From Anaerosporobacter mobilis DSM 15930 (lineage in GTDB: Bacteria; Bacillota; Clostridia; Lachnospirales; Lachnospiraceae): 64,000 nt of DNA. Both the position numbers and the translations under genes were made by a program. The notes below the pieces were generated by a model. It ran no database searches, was not told the DNA's origin, and saw only the letters and a program-made list of their open reading frames with translations. Of this stretch, positions 18,151-29,000 are shown in pieces. The stretch spans positions 62,001 to 126,000 of the forward strand of contig NZ_FRCP01000016.1 of assembly GCF_900142955.1 (NCBI RefSeq). Reading direction: 5' to 3'. The number at the start of each line of letters is the position of its first letter. Within the stretch, counting starts at the first letter, position 1.

Positions 18151-18825
18151 ATGATCTATAAACATTATATGAAGCGTTTCTTTGACATTATATTGTCAGC
18201 GTTAGCAATACTAGTGTTTTCATGGCTTTTTATTATACTTGCAATTATTATTAAAGGGACTTCTAAAGGGCCGATATTCTTTAAGCAAAAACGTGTTGGA
18301 AGAGATAAAACATACTTTAATATATTGAAATTTCGTACTATGAGAATAGACACACCAAAAGATGTCCCAACACATCTACTAACCGATCCAGAGCAATACA
18401 TAACTACGATTGGAAAGTTCTTACGTAAGACGAGTTTAGATGAATTACCACAACTGTTTAATATATTGGTTGGAGATATGGCTATAGTTGGACCAAGACC
18501 AGCATTGTGGAACCAAGAGGATTTGATTACAGAGAGAGATCTATATGATGCAAATGCAGTTCGTCCGGGGCTAACAGGGTTAGCGCAGGTTAGTGGCAGA
18601 GATGAGCTTCCTATTCCGGTTAAAGCAAGGTATGATGGGGAATATGTGGATAACATAAGTCTCATGAAGGATATGATGTTGATAGTTAAGACGTTAGGTT
18701 CTGTGTTGAAGCATGATGGGGTTATGGAAGGCGGAACTGCAGAAGGTAAAAAACAAGAAGAAAATACTTTAGTAGCCAGTGCAGTGATACAAGAGTATGC
18801 CGCATCGAAAGACAAAGCAGATTGA
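18151..18825 (+). CDS. Initiating sugar-phosphate transferase (PglC/bacterial sugar transferase family)
   Basis: A 224-residue monotopic membrane enzyme that transfers a sugar 1-phosphate from a UDP-sugar to undecaprenyl phosphate, starting glycan assembly on the inner membrane face. One N-terminal hydrophobic helix (residues about 10-33) is followed by the family motifs KFRTM, the catalytic-type DELPQL near residue 92, GPRPAL and RPGLTGLAQVSGR. The length is that of the small PglC-like form, not the long WbaP/WcaJ form with extra membrane domains. It is first in the glycan operon and is followed by a short epimerase/reductase, a pairing seen for QuiNAc or FucNAc initiation. The sugar cannot be read from sequence. 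Confidence 0.92.
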   Translation: MIYKHYMKRFFDIILSALAILVFSWLFIILAIIIKGTSKGPIFFKQKRVGRDKTYFNILKFRTMRIDTPKDVPTHLLTDPEQYITTIGKFLRKTSLDELPQLFNILVGDMAIVGPRPALWNQEDLITERDLYDANAVRPGLTGLAQVSGRDELPIPVKARYDGEYVDNISLMKDMMLIVKTLGSVLKHDGVMEGGTAEGKKQEENTLVASAVIQEYAASKDKAD

Positions 18826-18846
18826 TCATAGAAAGAGTATAATCAT

Positions 18847-19650
18847 ATGAAGAAGATTCTAATAGTTGGTGCTAATAGTTATATTGGAAATGCATTTGAA
18901 AAATACATAATGAACAAGTGCACGGATCAAGAAGTGATCCAATCTAAGGATGAGATAATTATTGAAAAGGTACAAGCATCGAATGGAGATTGGAAATATG
19001 TTAACTATGAGCAATACGATGTGATAATTATACTTGCAGCCATCGTACATCAAAAAGAAAAAAGCGGTATGGAAGAAATATATCGACAAGTAAACTATAA
19101 TATGCCGATAGAAATCGCTGCAAAAGCTAAAAAGGCGGGAGTTAAACAATTAATCTTCATGAGTACAGCAGCAGTATATGGCTCCGTGGTTACTCATATT
19201 ACAAAAGATACGGTGCCAAATCCGGATACCTTATATGGTAAATCAAAACTAGAAGCAGAATACAAGCTTAAAGAGATGGATACAGAGGAATTCCGTGTAG
19301 CAATTATACGTCCACCTATGGTATATGGTGAAGGTTGTAAGGGAAATTACACTAGACTAGTTAAACTAGCGACGTATAATCCGATTTATCCGAAGATTCA
19401 TAATAAGAGAAGTATGATAAGTATAGATAGGCTCTGCGATTATATGGAAGAGATTATTAGGAATAGTAGTAGTGGTACGTTTTTACCACAGGATGAAGAG
19501 TACACGGATACGATTATGATGATAAAGAGTATTAGGGAAGCTCAGGGAAAAAGAACGGTATTGGTACCTGGGACTGCTTGGCTAGTGAGGTTAGTTATGG
19601 AGCATGTTGGCGTGGTAGGGAAGATGTTTGGAGATTGGTGGTATGAGTGA
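18847..19650 (+). CDS. NAD-dependent epimerase/reductase (short SDR)
   Basis: A 267-residue extended-type SDR protein. The Rossmann motif is the variant GANSYIG at residues 8-14; the active-site pair is YGKSK with a preceding STAAVYG. It is about 40 residues shorter than typical 4-epimerases. Its position directly after a PglC-type transferase suggests reduction of a UDP-4-keto-6-deoxy-N-acetylhexosamine to UDP-QuiNAc or UDP-FucNAc, using the product of the dehydratase at 41049-42899; this is inference. The ribosome site is weak (AGAAAGAG), so coupling to the upstream gene is likely. Confidence 0.82.
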   Translation: MKKILIVGANSYIGNAFEKYIMNKCTDQEVIQSKDEIIIEKVQASNGDWKYVNYEQYDVIIILAAIVHQKEKSGMEEIYRQVNYNMPIEIAAKAKKAGVKQLIFMSTAAVYGSVVTHITKDTVPNPDTLYGKSKLEAEYKLKEMDTEEFRVAIIRPPMVYGEGCKGNYTRLVKLATYNPIYPKIHNKRSMISIDRLCDYMEEIIRNSSSGTFLPQDEEYTDTIMMIKSIREAQGKRTVLVPGTAWLVRLVMEHVGVVGKMFGDWWYE

Positions 19651-19726
19651 GTACATGTAATTTGCTATGTGCTAGTGAAGAATTATTATGAGTTAGGATA
19701 GATGAAATTTGAAAGGAAGTAGGATT

Positions 19727-20479
19727 GTGTCAGGTAATGAAATACCAATGGTTAGTGTAATTATACCGTGCTATAATTCAGCTAATTATGTAGAACAAGC
19801 TATTAAATCAGTATTAAAGCAAAACATTTCAAAAGAAATTATTCTGATTGATGATCATTCAAACGATAATTTACTTGATGTATTGATGAAGTATATTAAT
19901 GATAAGAAAATAGTCTATATTAAAAACTCAGAAACGATAGGAGTTGCAGGAACAAGAAATATAGGAATTGATTTAGCTAAGGGAAAATATATTGCGTTCT
20001 TAGATGCAGATGATTGGTGGGACGAGAATAAGTTAGAACAACAAGTAAAGCACCTTGAGCATAATAATGGCGTGCTTTGTTGCACGGGAAGAGAACTTTA
20101 CAGTGATGAAGGGATAAAACTGAATAAGTACATAGGTGTACAACCAGTAATTACTTATCAGATGTTACTGAAGAACAATAGTATTGCATGTTCATCGGTG
20201 CTCCTATTAACAGAAGTAGCTAGAGAATTTTATATGACACATGATGAATATCATGAAGATTATTTAATGTGGTTGAATATATTAAAAAAGTATAGTAATG
20301 CATTTGGTTTAGACAAACCAATGTTAAAGTATCGATTGAGCAAGAATGGGAAATCTAGAAATAAATTCAAATCTATGAAAATGACATATGGTGTATATCG
20401 TACAATGAAAATAAAGCCAATAAGAAGGGTTTACTATTTACTACAGTATATTAAGAATGGATTGATTAAGTATAAATAA
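19727..20479 (+). CDS. Family 2 glycosyltransferase
   Basis: About 250 residues, GT-A fold. MVSVIIPCYNSANYVEQAI at the N-terminus and the DXD-like FLDADDWW near residue 90 are the family hallmarks; a nucleotide sugar is the donor and the lipid-linked glycan on the cytoplasmic face is the likely acceptor. I place the start at the GTG at 19727, which has AAGGAAG 7 nt upstream; a TTG at 19709 is the alternative. The 58-base gap before it holds nothing else. Confidence 0.88.
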   Translation: MSGNEIPMVSVIIPCYNSANYVEQAIKSVLKQNISKEIILIDDHSNDNLLDVLMKYINDKKIVYIKNSETIGVAGTRNIGIDLAKGKYIAFLDADDWWDENKLEQQVKHLEHNNGVLCCTGRELYSDEGIKLNKYIGVQPVITYQMLLKNNSIACSSVLLLTEVAREFYMTHDEYHEDYLMWLNILKKYSNAFGLDKPMLKYRLSKNGKSRNKFKSMKMTYGVYRTMKIKPIRRVYYLLQYIKNGLIKYK

Positions 20480-20500
20480 CATATAAGGATGGAGCGACAA

Positions 20501-21586
20501 ATGAAAGTGTGTATTATATCATATGATGAATATATAAATATTCCATACATACAAAAATATGAGTATTATCTAAAAAAACATAATATTTCTTACGATATAA
20601 TACTATGGGATAGAAGAGATGTAATAAAAGATAATGTAGAAGGGACGTATTTGTTTAAAAGTCCTGTTAGAAAATCAAAATTATCTAAAATAATACCATT
20701 TTTAAAATGGAGGAAATTCGTTCTTCAGATTCTTGAGAGTAATGTATATGATAAATTAATCATACTAACCACTATTCCAGGTATACTTATATATAAAAAA
20801 TTATTAAATCAATATGAAGAAAAATATATTTTTGATATTAGAGATTATACTTATGAATATTTAAAAATATATAAAAAAATGGTAAATAAGTTAGTACAGA
20901 AATCAAGTATAACATTTATATCCTCCGAAGGATTTAAAAGTTGGTTGCAGCCTAATGAAAAAATATGCATCACACATAATATTACTAATATAGATAAAAA
21001 TTTACATGATATAAATCTGCTAAAAAATAGAGAAGTGATAACGATTGGTTTTGTAGGTGGAATAAGATATTATGATGAGAATAAAAAATTAATTGAAAAT
21101 TTACAAAATAGAAGAGACATACAAATGGTATATGCAGGAAAGGTACATGCAGGGATAAAATTAAAAGAATATTGTGTGAAGAATAATGTAGTTAATGTAA
21201 CATTTGAGCCGGAATTTACTAATGATCAAAAACCAGAAATTTATAAGAATATAGATGTTATTAATGCGGTATATGGTGATAATAACATGGTAGTTAAAAC
21301 TGCATTGCCTAATAAACTTTATGATTGCATATTGTTTAAAAAGCCAATCATGGCTTCGGAAAATACTTATTTAGCTGAAATAGTTAAAAAATATCATTTG
21401 GGATTTGCTATAGATATTGAAAAAGATGATATTTACAATAAATTATATGAGTATATATCAAAATTTAATCTACAGCTATTTTTAGAAGGCTGCGACGAAT
21501 TAATACAAAAAGTGATTCAAGAAGAGAAAAATGTTACTCTAAAAATAGAAGATTTTATAGGGGACTATCATAATGCGATTAATTAA
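20501..21586 (+). CDS. GT-B type glycosyltransferase
   Basis: About 361 residues. The C-terminal half has a group 4-like nucleotide-sugar domain (ITIGFVGGIRYY, then MVYAGKVHAGIKLKEYC and LPNKLYDCILFKKPIMASE). The N-terminal half is poorly conserved, as usual for acceptor-binding domains. The ATG at 20501 has GGAG 6 nt upstream; the upstream in-frame ATG at 20489 directly abuts its AAGG and is unlikely to be used. Strikingly AT-rich, like the next gene. It overlaps the following start by 14 bases. Donor and linkage unknown. Confidence 0.78.
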   Translation: MKVCIISYDEYINIPYIQKYEYYLKKHNISYDIILWDRRDVIKDNVEGTYLFKSPVRKSKLSKIIPFLKWRKFVLQILESNVYDKLIILTTIPGILIYKKLLNQYEEKYIFDIRDYTYEYLKIYKKMVNKLVQKSSITFISSEGFKSWLQPNEKICITHNITNIDKNLHDINLLKNREVITIGFVGGIRYYDENKKLIENLQNRRDIQMVYAGKVHAGIKLKEYCVKNNVVNVTFEPEFTNDQKPEIYKNIDVINAVYGDNNMVVKTALPNKLYDCILFKKPIMASENTYLAEIVKKYHLGFAIDIEKDDIYNKLYEYISKFNLQLFLEGCDELIQKVIQEEKNVTLKIEDFIGDYHNAIN

Positions 21587-22781
21587 AAAAGGAATAATGT
21601 GTTTTAAATCTGAAGGATTTAAGACTGGTATGAAGAAAATAGTAATAAAAATTTATAGAGAAATTAAAAAGCTACCATATAGATTTGATGAAAAGATAAA
21701 TGGGAATAAAAAAATTGATAAGTTACAGATGTTAATGCAGAATAAAGAAGTTTATATAATAATTCCTAATATTGACTGGAATATTCCTCTATATCAGAGA
21801 CCACATCAGATAGCAACAGAATTGTCAAAAAGAGAAAATACAGTTGTGCTTTTTTTATCAGATCAATATAGATATGATAGATATTCGACTTATGTTCAGA
21901 TAAAAGATAATTTATGGCTTTATTCGATCCGCATGATAGATAAATTAGATAAATTAACGAAGTTAGCAAAAAGTAAAATAGTGTTTATGTCTTGGACAAG
22001 GCATATTGGTTTATTAAATCAATTTAAGTATGATAAATTAGTATATGAATATATAGATGATTTAAAATTATTTTATTATTATAATAAGGAGATGGAAAAA
22101 AACCATCTAAGGTTAATGCAGACTGCTGATTTGACAGTATGTACCGCAGTTAAGTTATTTAATAATGCTAAGAAAAAGGTAAATAATGTGTTACTATGTG
22201 AAAATGCTGGTGATTATGAATTTTTTAGTAATAACCGTAATTGTAGGGTAGATACAGTTTTAAAGGAAAAGGTAAAAAAATATGATTGTGTTATAGGATA
22301 TTATGGTTGTCTTGCTTATTGGTTTGACTATGAAATGGTATGTAAAGTTGCAGAGGCTAAGAAAAATTGGATTTTTGTTTTGATTGGATATCAATTTGAT
22401 AATTCTGCGGATAAATTAGTACAAGCGAAATATGATAATATTTTATTGTTACCAGCTCAGCCTTATGAAAAATTACCAGGTTATATTGCAGCATTTGATA
22501 TACAGACTATCCCATTTGTTATTAATGATGTTACTAAATCAACATCCCCTGTAAAGGTATTTGAGTATATGGCAAGTGGTTTACCGATTATTACATCGAA
22601 AATGCCAGAATGTCTAAGATATAAATCTGTAAAAACTTATGAAACATATGAAGAGTTTATTACTTTAGTTGAAAATTTAAACAATCTTGACAGAAATGAT
22701 CAATATTTTAAGGATATGGAAGAAGAGGCGTTGGAAAATACTTGGAAGTCACGGGTTGATAAAATATTAGAAAATCTATAA
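21573..22781 (+). CDS. GT-B glycosyltransferase, paralog of the middle domain of the 1270-residue protein
   Basis: A 402-residue cytoplasmic glycosyltransferase. NIPLYQRPHQIATEL near residue 70, GYYGCLAYWFDYEMV near 240 and DIQTIPFVINDVTKSTSPVK near 309 match, in the same order, IQRPQHILREF, GYYGAIEEWFD and DVALIPFIVNDLTNAVSPVK of the protein at 26062-29874. The SPVKxFEYxAxGxPIxxS stretch is the donor-binding signature of this group. The two proteins therefore probably use related donors. It overlaps the upstream gene by 14 bases, supporting operon structure. Confidence 0.82.
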   Translation: MRLIKKGIMCFKSEGFKTGMKKIVIKIYREIKKLPYRFDEKINGNKKIDKLQMLMQNKEVYIIIPNIDWNIPLYQRPHQIATELSKRENTVVLFLSDQYRYDRYSTYVQIKDNLWLYSIRMIDKLDKLTKLAKSKIVFMSWTRHIGLLNQFKYDKLVYEYIDDLKLFYYYNKEMEKNHLRLMQTADLTVCTAVKLFNNAKKKVNNVLLCENAGDYEFFSNNRNCRVDTVLKEKVKKYDCVIGYYGCLAYWFDYEMVCKVAEAKKNWIFVLIGYQFDNSADKLVQAKYDNILLLPAQPYEKLPGYIAAFDIQTIPFVINDVTKSTSPVKVFEYMASGLPIITSKMPECLRYKSVKTYETYEEFITLVENLNNLDRNDQYFKDMEEEALENTWKSRVDKILENL

Positions 22782-22803
22782 AAAAATATTGGAGGTAATA
22801 TAG

Positions 22804-23931
22804 ATGATAAAAGTACTAAGTGTTTTTGGAACAAGACCAGAGGCAATTAAGATGTGTCCGCTGGTATTAGAATTGGAAAAGCATTCACAAATTAAGAGTT
22901 TGGTATGCTTAACGGGACAGCATAGAGAAATGCTGGATCAGGTAATAGATATTTTCGGTGTTAAGCCAGATTATGACCTTAATATCATGAGACCAAAGCA
23001 GACTTTAACTACAATTACGACTAGTGTACTAGAAAAGATGGAAGGTGTATTGGACGAATGTAAACCTGATTTAGTGTTAGTTCATGGAGATACATCTACA
23101 AGTTTTGTAGTTGCGTTAGCAGCATTTTATAAACAAATACCAGTTGGTCATGTAGAAGCTGGGCTAAGAACATATGATAAATATTCACCATTTCCAGAAG
23201 AAATGAATCGTTGTTTAACTGGTAGAATTGCTGAGTTACATTTTGCACCTACAGAGAACAATAAGAAAAATTTAGAGATGGAAAAAATTACTAACAATAT
23301 ATTTGTTACTGGAAATACAGTAATTGATGCCTTTAAAACTACAGTAAAAGAAAATTATCAATTCCATAATGAAGAATTAAAAAAGATTAATTTTGAAGGG
23401 AAAAAATGTGTTTTGGTAACTGCACATAGGCGTGAAAATTTAGGAGTACCATTAGAAAATATTTGCCACGCTATTAAAAAAATTGCACAACAATATATCG
23501 ATGCAATAATAATATATCCAGTGCATTTAAATCCGCTTGTACGAGAGACAGTATTTAGCATACTTGATAATGTTGACAATATTAAATTAATTGATCCGAT
23601 TGATGTAGAAGATATGCATAACATAATGTCAAGAAGCTTTTTAGTCATGACTGATTCAGGGGGATTACAAGAAGAAGCTCCATCATGTGGGGTACCTGTG
23701 TTGGTTCTGAGAACAGAAACTGAACGTCCAGAGGCGGTAGAAGCCGGGACAGTTAAAGTTGTTGGAGTAAAGGAGGAAGATATATTTTACAATGCACAAT
23801 TATTATTTGAAAATGAGGACAAGTATAACGAAATGACAAAGTCGACCAATCCTTATGGGGATGGCCATGCAAGTGAACGTATTGCTGACAAAATAATAGG
23901 TTGGAGAAAGTCAAGGGAAAGAGCGGATTGA
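22804..23931 (+). CDS. wecB: UDP-N-acetylglucosamine 2-epimerase (non-hydrolysing)
   Basis: A 375-residue enzyme interconverting UDP-GlcNAc and UDP-ManNAc in the cytoplasm. FGTRPEAIKMCPLV at the N-terminus, VHGDTSTSFV, GHVEAGLRT and TDSGGLQEEAPSCGVPVLVLR are diagnostic, and length is standard. The ribosome site GGAGG lies 8 nt before the ATG. UDP-ManNAc is a common component of linkage units and secondary wall polymers of Gram-positives, which fits the locus. The C-terminal codons run up to the start of the ABC exporter permease. Confidence 0.95.
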   Translation: MIKVLSVFGTRPEAIKMCPLVLELEKHSQIKSLVCLTGQHREMLDQVIDIFGVKPDYDLNIMRPKQTLTTITTSVLEKMEGVLDECKPDLVLVHGDTSTSFVVALAAFYKQIPVGHVEAGLRTYDKYSPFPEEMNRCLTGRIAELHFAPTENNKKNLEMEKITNNIFVTGNTVIDAFKTTVKENYQFHNEELKKINFEGKKCVLVTAHRRENLGVPLENICHAIKKIAQQYIDAIIIYPVHLNPLVRETVFSILDNVDNIKLIDPIDVEDMHNIMSRSFLVMTDSGGLQEEAPSCGVPVLVLRTETERPEAVEAGTVKVVGVKEEDIFYNAQLLFENEDKYNEMTKSTNPYGDGHASERIADKIIGWRKSRERAD

Positions 23932-23936
23932 TTAAT

Positions 23937-24749
23937 ATGATAAATATAGTAATAAAAATAATTAATCATTTTAAGGGAATTTTTTTAGATCATAAATTAC
24001 TTATAGAATTTTCTAAAAAAGATTTTGCTAGAAAGTTTGCAGGATCTTACTTTGGAAAAACATGGGCTTTGCTACAGCCATTTCTTACAATGCTAATATA
24101 TTGGGCAGTATTTCAATTTGGATTTAAAAGTGGAAAAGTTGAAGATGTACCCTTTGTACTTTGGTTTATGAGTGGAATAATTCCGTGGTTTTTTATTTCA
24201 GATGCATATTCATCTGCAAGTAACTGCTTTATAGAGTATGGATATTTGGTAAAAAAAGTAGTGTTTAATATTGATATACTTCCATTAGTAAAAATATTTT
24301 CTTCACTTTATATACATGGGTTTTTTGTGATCTTAGTAAGTGCTGTTTTAGCATGTTTTGGATATTATCCTTCGCTATTTTACTTACAATTAATTTATTA
24401 TATGATCTGTGCTATTGTTTTAGTATACGCTATGTCATTAATTACGTCATCTATTATGGTGTTTTTTAGAGATATGGGACAAGTTATTAGTATTACTTTA
24501 TTAATTGGGATGTGGGGGACTCCTATTGCTTGGCAACTTAATGTTTTACCAAAATCATGGCATTTTTTCTTAAAACTTAACCCATTGTTTTATATAGTGC
24601 AAGGATATCGAGAGTCATTCATATATGGAGTTCCTTTCTGGAAACATTGGCTACTAACAATCTATTTTTGGTTTATAATTATAATTTTACTAGGAATTGG
24701 TGTATATGTATATAAACGCCTATATAAGAGTTTTGCAGATGTGTTATAG
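23937..24749 (+). CDS. Polysaccharide ABC exporter, membrane subunit (Wzm/TagG-like, ABC-2)
   Basis: About 270 residues with six hydrophobic segments. The N-terminal amphipathic stretch with RKFAGSYFGKTWALLQPF and the later NPLFYIVQGYRESFIYG are typical of ABC-2 glycan exporters that flip a finished lipid-linked polymer outwards. The start is chosen at the ATG at 23937, five bases after the wecB stop; in-frame TTG codons upstream are possible alternatives. It is paired with the ATPase 17 bases downstream. Confidence 0.9.
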   Translation: MINIVIKIINHFKGIFLDHKLLIEFSKKDFARKFAGSYFGKTWALLQPFLTMLIYWAVFQFGFKSGKVEDVPFVLWFMSGIIPWFFISDAYSSASNCFIEYGYLVKKVVFNIDILPLVKIFSSLYIHGFFVILVSAVLACFGYYPSLFYLQLIYYMICAIVLVYAMSLITSSIMVFFRDMGQVISITLLIGMWGTPIAWQLNVLPKSWHFFLKLNPLFYIVQGYRESFIYGVPFWKHWLLTIYFWFIIIILLGIGVYVYKRLYKSFADVL

Positions 24750-24766
24750 GAGATTAGGATGCTATT

Positions 24767-26065
24767 ATGGAAAATAATGAAAAGATAAAATTAAGTAATA
24801 TTACTAAAACATATAAAATGTATGATTCTCCTATGGATCAATTAAAAGAGTCACTTAGTCTAAAGGGGAAAGTGAGACATAGCAATTTCAATGCATTAAC
24901 AAATGTATCGTTCTCGGTTAATAAAGGTGAAATTCTTGGTATAATGGGGAGAAATGGTGCTGGAAAATCTACACTGCTAAAAATAATTACAGGAGTGCTT
25001 AGCCCGACTTCGGGGCAAATAGAAGTGGAAGGAAAAATATCGTCATTATTGGAACTTGGTGCAGGATTTAATCCTGAATATAATGGAATAGAAAACATAT
25101 ATTTTTATGGAATGTTAATGAAATTAACAAAAAAACAAATTGATGAGAGATTAACTGAAATTCTCGAATTTGCTGAGATTGGAGATTACGTTTACCAACC
25201 TGTAAAAACCTATTCAAGTGGAATGTTTGCAAGATTAGCATTTTCTTGTGCTATAAACGTAGAACCAGATATTTTGATTGTTGATGAGATACTTAGTGTT
25301 GGTGATATTAGATTCCAATCAAAATGTTTTAAGAAGTTCAAAGAATTTAAAGAACAAGGAGTAACAATATTATATGTCGGACATGATGTTAGTTTAATGA
25401 AAACATTTTGTGATAAAGGTATTTGGCTTAATGATGGAAAAGTTATTATGATGGGGGACCCAAGTGAAGTTGCAGCTAAGTATGTTGAATTTATGTATTT
25501 AGACGATAGTACTGAATTTACCACATTTAAGCGCCTAAATGACGACAATAAGGAGACAACAGTAGTAAATGATATTAAAATCTCGAATGTAAAGAATTCA
25601 ATATTTCCGGAGGCAATTGCCCATTGGGGAACTAATCCAGGTATGTTTCAAAAAGTATCTATAACTAATGAATATGGAAAAGAAATTAATTATTTTGCAC
25701 CACAAGATAAAGTATGTATAAGCTTGACATTTAAAACAGGTGACATTATTGACTATAAAAACTTTTCAGTAGCATTTTCAATTAAGAATCTGGAAGGAAC
25801 GGATATAATAGTAAAAACAACATATGATGAAGGGTTGGAAATTATACCTTCTGATGATAACAGGTTGATGATTCGGTTTGAACTTATTACAAGACTGGCT
25901 GTAGGAGAATATTATTTAGCTATTGCATTGGAAAATAGGAGGGAAACAACAACAATGTATTATGAATATGTTGAGGGAGCCAGATATTTCAAAGTATTTG
26001 CAGATAAAAAAATATATGGGAAGGTTGATATTCCAGCCCATATTTCCATTGTAAGAGGTGAATGA
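24767..26065 (+). CDS. Polysaccharide ABC exporter, ATPase with carbohydrate-binding tail (Wzt-like)
   Basis: A 432-residue ATPase. Walker A GRNGAGKSTLL near residue 62, the TYSSGMFARLAFS signature near 147 and Walker B ILIVDEILSVGD near 169 are intact. Residues about 260-430 form an extra beta-rich domain like the Wzt C-terminal domain, which in O9a-type systems recognises a modified non-reducing end before export. That agrees with the neighbouring methyltransferase-containing protein, which could add such a cap. Its stop overlaps the next start (ATGA). Confidence 0.92.
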   Translation: MENNEKIKLSNITKTYKMYDSPMDQLKESLSLKGKVRHSNFNALTNVSFSVNKGEILGIMGRNGAGKSTLLKIITGVLSPTSGQIEVEGKISSLLELGAGFNPEYNGIENIYFYGMLMKLTKKQIDERLTEILEFAEIGDYVYQPVKTYSSGMFARLAFSCAINVEPDILIVDEILSVGDIRFQSKCFKKFKEFKEQGVTILYVGHDVSLMKTFCDKGIWLNDGKVIMMGDPSEVAAKYVEFMYLDDSTEFTTFKRLNDDNKETTVVNDIKISNVKNSIFPEAIAHWGTNPGMFQKVSITNEYGKEINYFAPQDKVCISLTFKTGDIIDYKNFSVAFSIKNLEGTDIIVKTTYDEGLEIIPSDDNRLMIRFELITRLAVGEYYLAIALENRRETTTMYYEYVEGARYFKVFADKKIYGKVDIPAHISIVRGE

Positions 26066-29000
26066 TGAATAGTAAGATAAATTCAAAAGAGTATTGGAAC
26101 AATAGATTTGAAACAAATGATTGGGATATAAATATGGGAAGAGAGCAATCAACGTATTTTTATGAATTAATGACTGATTTATTACCAGAGTGGTTGAAGC
26201 TTGAAATTAAGCAACAAGATTATTCAATTATTGATATGGGATGTGCAGAGGGACAAGGAGTACCAATATTGTCACAATATTTTGGAAAAAAAATAGTTGG
26301 AGTGGATTTTTCAAATAATGCGATACAAATAGCGAGAAATCTGTATCCTGACTATGAATTTGAGGTTGGTGATATTAATGAAAGAGAAGATTTAGTAGAT
26401 ATAACTATTATGTCAAATATTTTAGAGCATTTTCATCAGCCATTTGATACATTGAAGAAGGTTTCTAAGTATACTAAAGAATTTATTTTGGTTCAGATTC
26501 CGTTTATGGAGACGAACTTGATGCCAGAACATCATTATACATTCAAATATAATAATATTCCAATCAGTATTGGTGATTTTAAACTTATATGCTATAAAGA
26601 ATATGATTGTACTGAAAAAAGCAACGGATTATTTTTGGGGAAACAAATACTATTAATATATTCTGCAAATGACAGACTGAATAAGTCTTTAAGTATTGAT
26701 GATATGTGTGGAGTAATACATGTTATTAAAGATAAAATTTCCGAAATACAAAATTTAAATATTATTTTAGAGGAAAAGTCGAAAGAAGTAAATTTATTAG
26801 TTGATAAAAAATTTACTGTAGAAAATTGTATTCGTAACCTAGAAGAACATAATTATCATATTGTTGATGAAAATCTGTGTTCTGTAGTAAAGTATATAGA
26901 AGACAATTCAAATAAAATGTCAAAGGCTCTACAAAGACTTGTTGAAAATACGAGATACATTGAAAATTTAGAAGAAAAATTAGATAAAAGTGACTTGAAG
27001 TTAAAAGAACAAGATAGAAACATCTCTTCATTAAATAATCAGATTAATGAATTGCATGAAATTAATGCAAAGTACATGGAATTGGTGAACCGATTTAACA
27101 ATTTAAATGATGCTTATGGCTTTACTGTTCAGGAATATAGTAATATTAAAAATTCACGTACATGGCGTGTTGCTACTATGGAAAGAGAATTAGCAAGAAA
27201 GTTAGGGTTGGTACGTCTGGCAAAGGGCTGCCTTGATATAAAACATTTAGGAATACGAGGGGCTATTAAGAAGAGAAAGTACAAAAAATCAGTTGGAACG
27301 AATTTGTTATTAACGAGTGATCTGAAATCAAAATCTGCTCAAAGTGAGCCTTTAATGGAACACGTTAATCATTTAAATAGTTTATATCAAAATGTTTTAA
27401 ATCAACCTTTAAGTGAAGTATCATTGAAACTTAGAAATATATTAGCATCAAAGCAATATAAAGGAATTATTGTATATCCACATGCTGTAAAATGGGAGCC
27501 AATTCAGAGACCACAACATATATTGCGTGAATTTGCAAGAGCGGGTTATTTGACAATATTTTGTGAAAATAATCAGTTTGAACATGATGTATATGAACCT
27601 TATAATAATGTGCTTGTAGTCAGAGGAGAAGAAAATTTATTACCTTTGATTCAAGATAAACATGTTATAATTTTGTGTACGTATTTTTTACAAACCATAT
27701 TTAGTAATCTGGTTCCTAATAAAACATTGTGGTTTGATATTTTAGATCGATTGGAATTCTTTGCGTCATATTGTGAGTATGCACAGCGTGTATATGATAA
27801 TTTAATATTGAATGCAGATATTCTGACATACTCTGCAGATAATTTGAAGATATATACGAATGGCAGAGAAGATGCTGTCTTGCTAAAGAATGCAGTTAAC
27901 GTTGGAGATTTTGCCATAACAGAGGTTAAGAAAATTGAGAAATTAGAACATATTAAAAATACTAAAGAACCTATTATAGGTTATTATGGAGCCATTGAAG
28001 AGTGGTTCGATATACAATCCGTACAATACTTGGCGGAAAACTACTCTTGCCAAATTGTTTTAATTGGACATGTAGGAATTGATACTACTCGTGTCAAAAA
28101 TAAAAACATACATTTTCTAGGGAAAGTACCTTATAATGAGTTGAAATATTATGCAAAATATTTTGATGTTGCTTTGATACCATTCATAGTAAACGATTTA
28201 ACAAATGCAGTATCACCTGTTAAGTTTTTTGAGTATGCGGCTAATGGAATACCAGTTGTATCATCTGATATTCATGAGATGAACGGTTATACTGGGAAAG
28301 CGGTGCAGATATATAGAGATAAAGAAGAACTTGTTAAATTGGTACGAAAGTTATCTAGTTGTAAGATTGAGTATAAAGATGAACTTCAAAAAATAGCAGA
28401 CAGCAACACGTGGACTGCACGAACAAATGAAATAATGAACTTAATATACAGTGATATCAAAGCACTAAGACATCTAGCTAATATTACAGCGCAAGGAAGT
28501 GTTTGTGTACAGACTGTTACATTTTTTAAATATGATGGGACAACATATTATTCAGGTGGAGCTGAACGCTATCTTTTGGATTTATGTGAAGTTTGTAAAC
28601 AATTAAATATAAAATATAGAATATATCAATATGCAGAATATAATTGGGTTAGATTTTATGGAAATGTTGAAGTAATTGGGATTGTGGCAAGAGAAACTGA
28701 TGTTAATATGTATGGTCCAAAACTAGTAAGTGAGATGTATAGACATTATGAAAATATATTAAATGACCAAGCAGCAGTATCAATACTTTCACCGTTCTAT
28801 TTATTACCTGCGAAAAGTTCGATAACAACTATTGGTATAAGTCATGGAATCTCATGGGATAGTGAATTTAATCACCTTGATAATGGAACAGATTTTTGGA
28901 ATGTGAATAAATCATTTATTGAGGGGGCAAAATTGACTGACTATATGGTATCAGTAGATACTAATACAGCAAATTGGTTCCAGACAATTAATTATGATAT

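Noticed and set aside
18165..18815. 216-codon minus-strand ORF opposite the sugar-phosphate transferase
   Set aside because: Shadow of the clear PglC-type gene; composition is that of antisense sequence and no start signals are present.
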